This document shows positions 5,049-6,217 of a stretch of DNA of 6,217 nucleotides, piece after piece; the stretch's first letter is position 1, and the number at the start of each line of letters is the position of its first letter. The DNA is from 4572-123 sp964418755. Lineage in GTDB: Bacteria > Desulfobacterota > Desulfobacteria > Desulfobacterales > 4572-123. The stretch is taken from assembly GCA_964418755.1 (NCBI GenBank), contig CAYQNS010000214.1, positions 1 through 6,217 on the forward strand. Direction: 5' to 3'. The notes beneath the pieces are model-generated. The model was not told the origin of the DNA, did not search any database, and was given only the letters and a program-made list of their open reading frames with translations. Both the position numbers and the translations under genes were made by a program.

Positions 5049-5519
5049 CTAACCATGGATAACGTATTCGCCACGGTTCGTGTCAAAATAGGTGTCAAGC
5101 GCCACCGGTTCGATTTCAGGTTCCACAATCAGTACACCATTAATCCGGAATCTGAGATTGCGGCCTTTCTCAATATCATCTTCAAGGCGTACGGTAACAT
5201 TTTTTAATCGAGGTTCGAATTTTGCAATTGCCTTTTCAACATCCTGGCGTAATTTGCGTCTCACGGAAGGATTTTTGGGATTTTCAGCGGTAAAATCGTC
5301 CAGACCATACATGAAAACAGAATTGTGAACCTGCCGGTATGAGATGGAAACGTGACTGATCTGTCTTCTGGTGTTGAGCAAGTTCTCCAGATCCCTGATC
5401 ACCAGTGTCTTGATCTGTCTGATATTGAGGATGCGGTGTTGAGCAGATTCGTGAGAAATGGCCGGCTCATAGTCCACCAGTCTGTCCAGAACAGAAGCTT
5501 TTACGTTTATTTTATCCAT
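5049..5519 (-). CDS. tssE: T6SS baseplate protein TssE (gp25-like)
   Basis: A 156-aa cytoplasmic protein of the gp25/TssE family, a component of the T6SS baseplate wedge from which the sheath polymerises. Family features in order: the N-terminal SVLDRLVDYEP (9-19); the IRDLENLLNTRR helix (41-52), which holds the conserved acidic and Arg residues of gp25-like domains; VFMYGLDDF (68-76); the FEPRLKNVTVRLED segment (101-114); and a final strand pair LRFRINGVLIVEP (122-134). The ending LDTYFDTNRGEYVIHG is as expected for TssE. Length is normal for the family. The ATG at 5519 has only a weak AGG five bases upstream, with a C-rich spacer, against the excellent site of hcp. It follows hcp by 95 bp containing a strong hairpin, so it is probably co-transcribed but made at a lower level. 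Confidence 0.92.
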   Translation of the reverse strand: MDKINVKASVLDRLVDYEPAISHESAQHRILNIRQIKTLVIRDLENLLNTRRQISHVSISYRQVHNSVFMYGLDDFTAENPKNPSVRRKLRQDVEKAIAKFEPRLKNVTVRLEDDIEKGRNLRFRINGVLIVEPEIEPVALDTYFDTNRGEYVIHG

Positions 5520-5550
5520 GGGGGCCTGTTTATCATCATGAATGAACTAC

Positions 5551-5599
5551 CCCGCAGCAACACAGAGCCCTTCCGAAAAGGAAAGGCCCTGTTAGCGGG
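5551..5599 (-). other. Long RNA hairpin between hcp and tssE
   Basis: In the minus-strand transcript, 5592-5580 pairs with 5574-5562 over 13 consecutive positions around a 5-base loop. Two of the 13 are G.U pairs (5588/5566 and 5584/5570), which would be A.C mismatches in a plus-strand RNA. An outer 5-bp stem (5595-5599 with 5551-5555) lies across a small internal loop. No T-run follows, so it is a processing or stability element or a partial barrier more than a classic terminator. Confidence 0.7.
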
Positions 5600-5614
5600 T
5601 TACATTAAAACGCA

Positions 5615-6112
5615 CTATACCTTTGCATTTTTCTCAAGATCCCAGCCGGCTGCCACATTTCCACCGCCGCTGCCGTCGGTCCTTTTTTGCTGGGTGTACG
5701 TCCATTCGATTCTGCCGTAGTTGAATGAGACCTCTTCAAGGGGCAGTGATTCTTGGCCCTGGCTGGACCCGCCCGGCCGGACCGAACTGACGATACAGTC
5801 GGTCAGTTTGTATTCCATGTACTGCACCTTATCTCCACCGGCCCGGCAAAGGGCCAGAACAACCTCGGAGATGTGGGTCCCGTCCGCACATGCTACCGCC
5901 AGTTTCGGGCTTGCCTTATCCAGTGCCTTGACAATGGAAAAATCTTGAAAATCAGCCCGTTCCGATGATGCGCCGCCGCCGCTGCTGGCCGATCCCGATG
6001 CGGTCTGGGAGACTCCCGTGTTATAAGAAAGGACCTCTATCTCATCCGTATGAGCGTCATCGGTGCTCTCTCCCGGTATTCCGTCAACCATTAAGAATGC
6101 ATCAAAAGCCAT
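5615..6112 (-). CDS. hcp: Hcp, T6SS tube protein
   Basis: A 165-aa Hcp1-family protein. Hexamers of Hcp stack to form the inner tube that is fired by sheath contraction, and Hcp can chaperone small effectors in its lumen. Signature segments are MAFDAFLMVDGIPGES (1-16), IEVLSYNTGVSQ (25-36), a Gly/Ser-rich loop (about 38-50), DFSIVKALDKASPKL (57-71), YMEYKLTDCIVSSVRPGG (98-115), LPLEEVSFNYGRIEWTYT (123-140) and the ending NVAAGWDLEKNAKV. Length is normal, and no extra C-terminal effector domain is present. Three cysteines (75, 89, 106) are noted; no pairing can be inferred. AGGAGG lies eight bases before the ATG, one of the best binding sites in the window, matching the high amount of Hcp a T6SS uses. 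It is the first gene of the visible T6SS group. Confidence 0.96.
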   Translation of the reverse strand: MAFDAFLMVDGIPGESTDDAHTDEIEVLSYNTGVSQTASGSASSGGGASSERADFQDFSIVKALDKASPKLAVACADGTHISEVVLALCRAGGDKVQYMEYKLTDCIVSSVRPGGSSQGQESLPLEEVSFNYGRIEWTYTQQKRTDGSGGGNVAAGWDLEKNAKV

Positions 6113-6120
6113 AATTAATT

Positions 6121-6126
6121 CCTCCT
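6121..6126 (-). promoter_or_regulatory. Strong Shine-Dalgarno of hcp
   Basis: A perfect AGGAGG on the minus strand with an AT-only eight-base spacer to the hcp ATG. It fixes the start and predicts high translation, in contrast to the weak AGG before tssE. Confidence 0.85.
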
Positions 6127-6166
6127 GTTGATTGTCTATCCGTTATTTGTTTTTGCCAATTATTAC

Positions 6167-6207
6167 ATGCTATCACCATTTGCCGATATTCTCAATTCGA
6201 TATATCG
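6167..6207 (-). promoter_or_regulatory. Candidate hcp promoter and adjacent palindrome
   Basis: On the minus strand TTGAGA (6195-6190, 5 of 6 to TTGACA) is followed after 17 bases by TAGCAT (6172-6167, 4 of 6 to TATAAT). This would give a leader of roughly 50 bases before hcp. A perfect 10-bp palindrome CGATATATCG (6198-6207) abuts the -35 and could be an operator. I looked for a sigma54 GG-N10-GC element, common in T6SS loci, and saw none. Upstream sequence is missing, so hcp could instead be read through from a gene to the right. Confidence 0.3.
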
Positions 6208-6217
6208 TTGTCATCAT

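Noticed and set aside
5352..5720. Plus-strand open frame spanning the tssE start, the hairpin and the hcp end
   Set aside because: It is antisense to two confident genes and crosses the structured gap; no recognisable protein features.
6173..6217. Short minus-strand frames reaching the right edge that could be the end of an upstream gene
   Set aside because: Two different frames are open to the edge for only 7 and 14 codons, so neither can be distinguished from chance.
6128..6217. Sigma54 promoter upstream of hcp
   Set aside because: GG-rich words such as TTGGCA occur, but none has a GC at the required 10-base spacing.

Overview
All supported genes lie on the minus strand, so transcription runs from the right edge towards position 1. 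Gene content, moderate GC, several hairpin or palindromic intergenic repeats and heptamer-periodic arrays suggest a Gram-negative, probably Desulfobacterota (Desulfobacterales-like), chromosome. That taxonomic call is an inference, because there is no rRNA or marker gene to fix it.

Right part (about 4377-6217), a type VI secretion (T6SS) structural module. It reads hcp (tube protein, 5615-6112), tssE (gp25-like baseplate protein, 5049-5519), then a DUF4150 PAAR-like spike-tip protein (4377-4793). Together these supply the inner tube, a baseplate wedge component and a membrane-puncturing tip. No VgrG, sheath (TssB/C), ATPase or effector is in the window; they may lie beyond the right edge. The hcp-tssE gap holds a long G.U-tolerant RNA hairpin, and hcp has a near-ideal ribosome binding site. 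Both fit higher Hcp output than TssE output. The tssE-DUF4150 gap (255 bp) holds a degenerate 7-nt tandem array and weak promoter candidates.

Middle (about 3917-4376), a short accessory stretch. It contains a probable 59-aa cysteine-rich protein with a CX2CX8CX3C pattern, an A/C-rich heptamer-periodic repeat just upstream of it, two overlapping inverted repeats at the 3' end of the DUF4150 gene, and a terminator-like hairpin immediately before the next operon.

Left part (162-3900), a lipid-transport operon of the MlaFED/MCE type. It reads mlaE-like permease with a fused N-terminal STAS domain, mlaF-like ATPase, mlaD-like MCE protein, then a PqiC/YmbA-type outer-membrane lipoprotein. The first three genes are tightly coupled: a Shine-Dalgarno overlapping a stop codon, then a 14-nt overlap. 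The lipoprotein follows a 158-bp gap carrying two hairpins. The products should form an inner-membrane ABC transporter with a periplasmic MCE ring and an outer-membrane partner, moving lipids across the envelope.

The first 51 bases hold the N-terminus of one more minus-strand gene that runs off the window. I found no RNA gene, insertion sequence, CRISPR array or origin. The parts are mostly known families; the less ordinary signals are RNA-structure and repeat features between genes and a glutamate replacing the usual Ser/Thr in the STAS domain.
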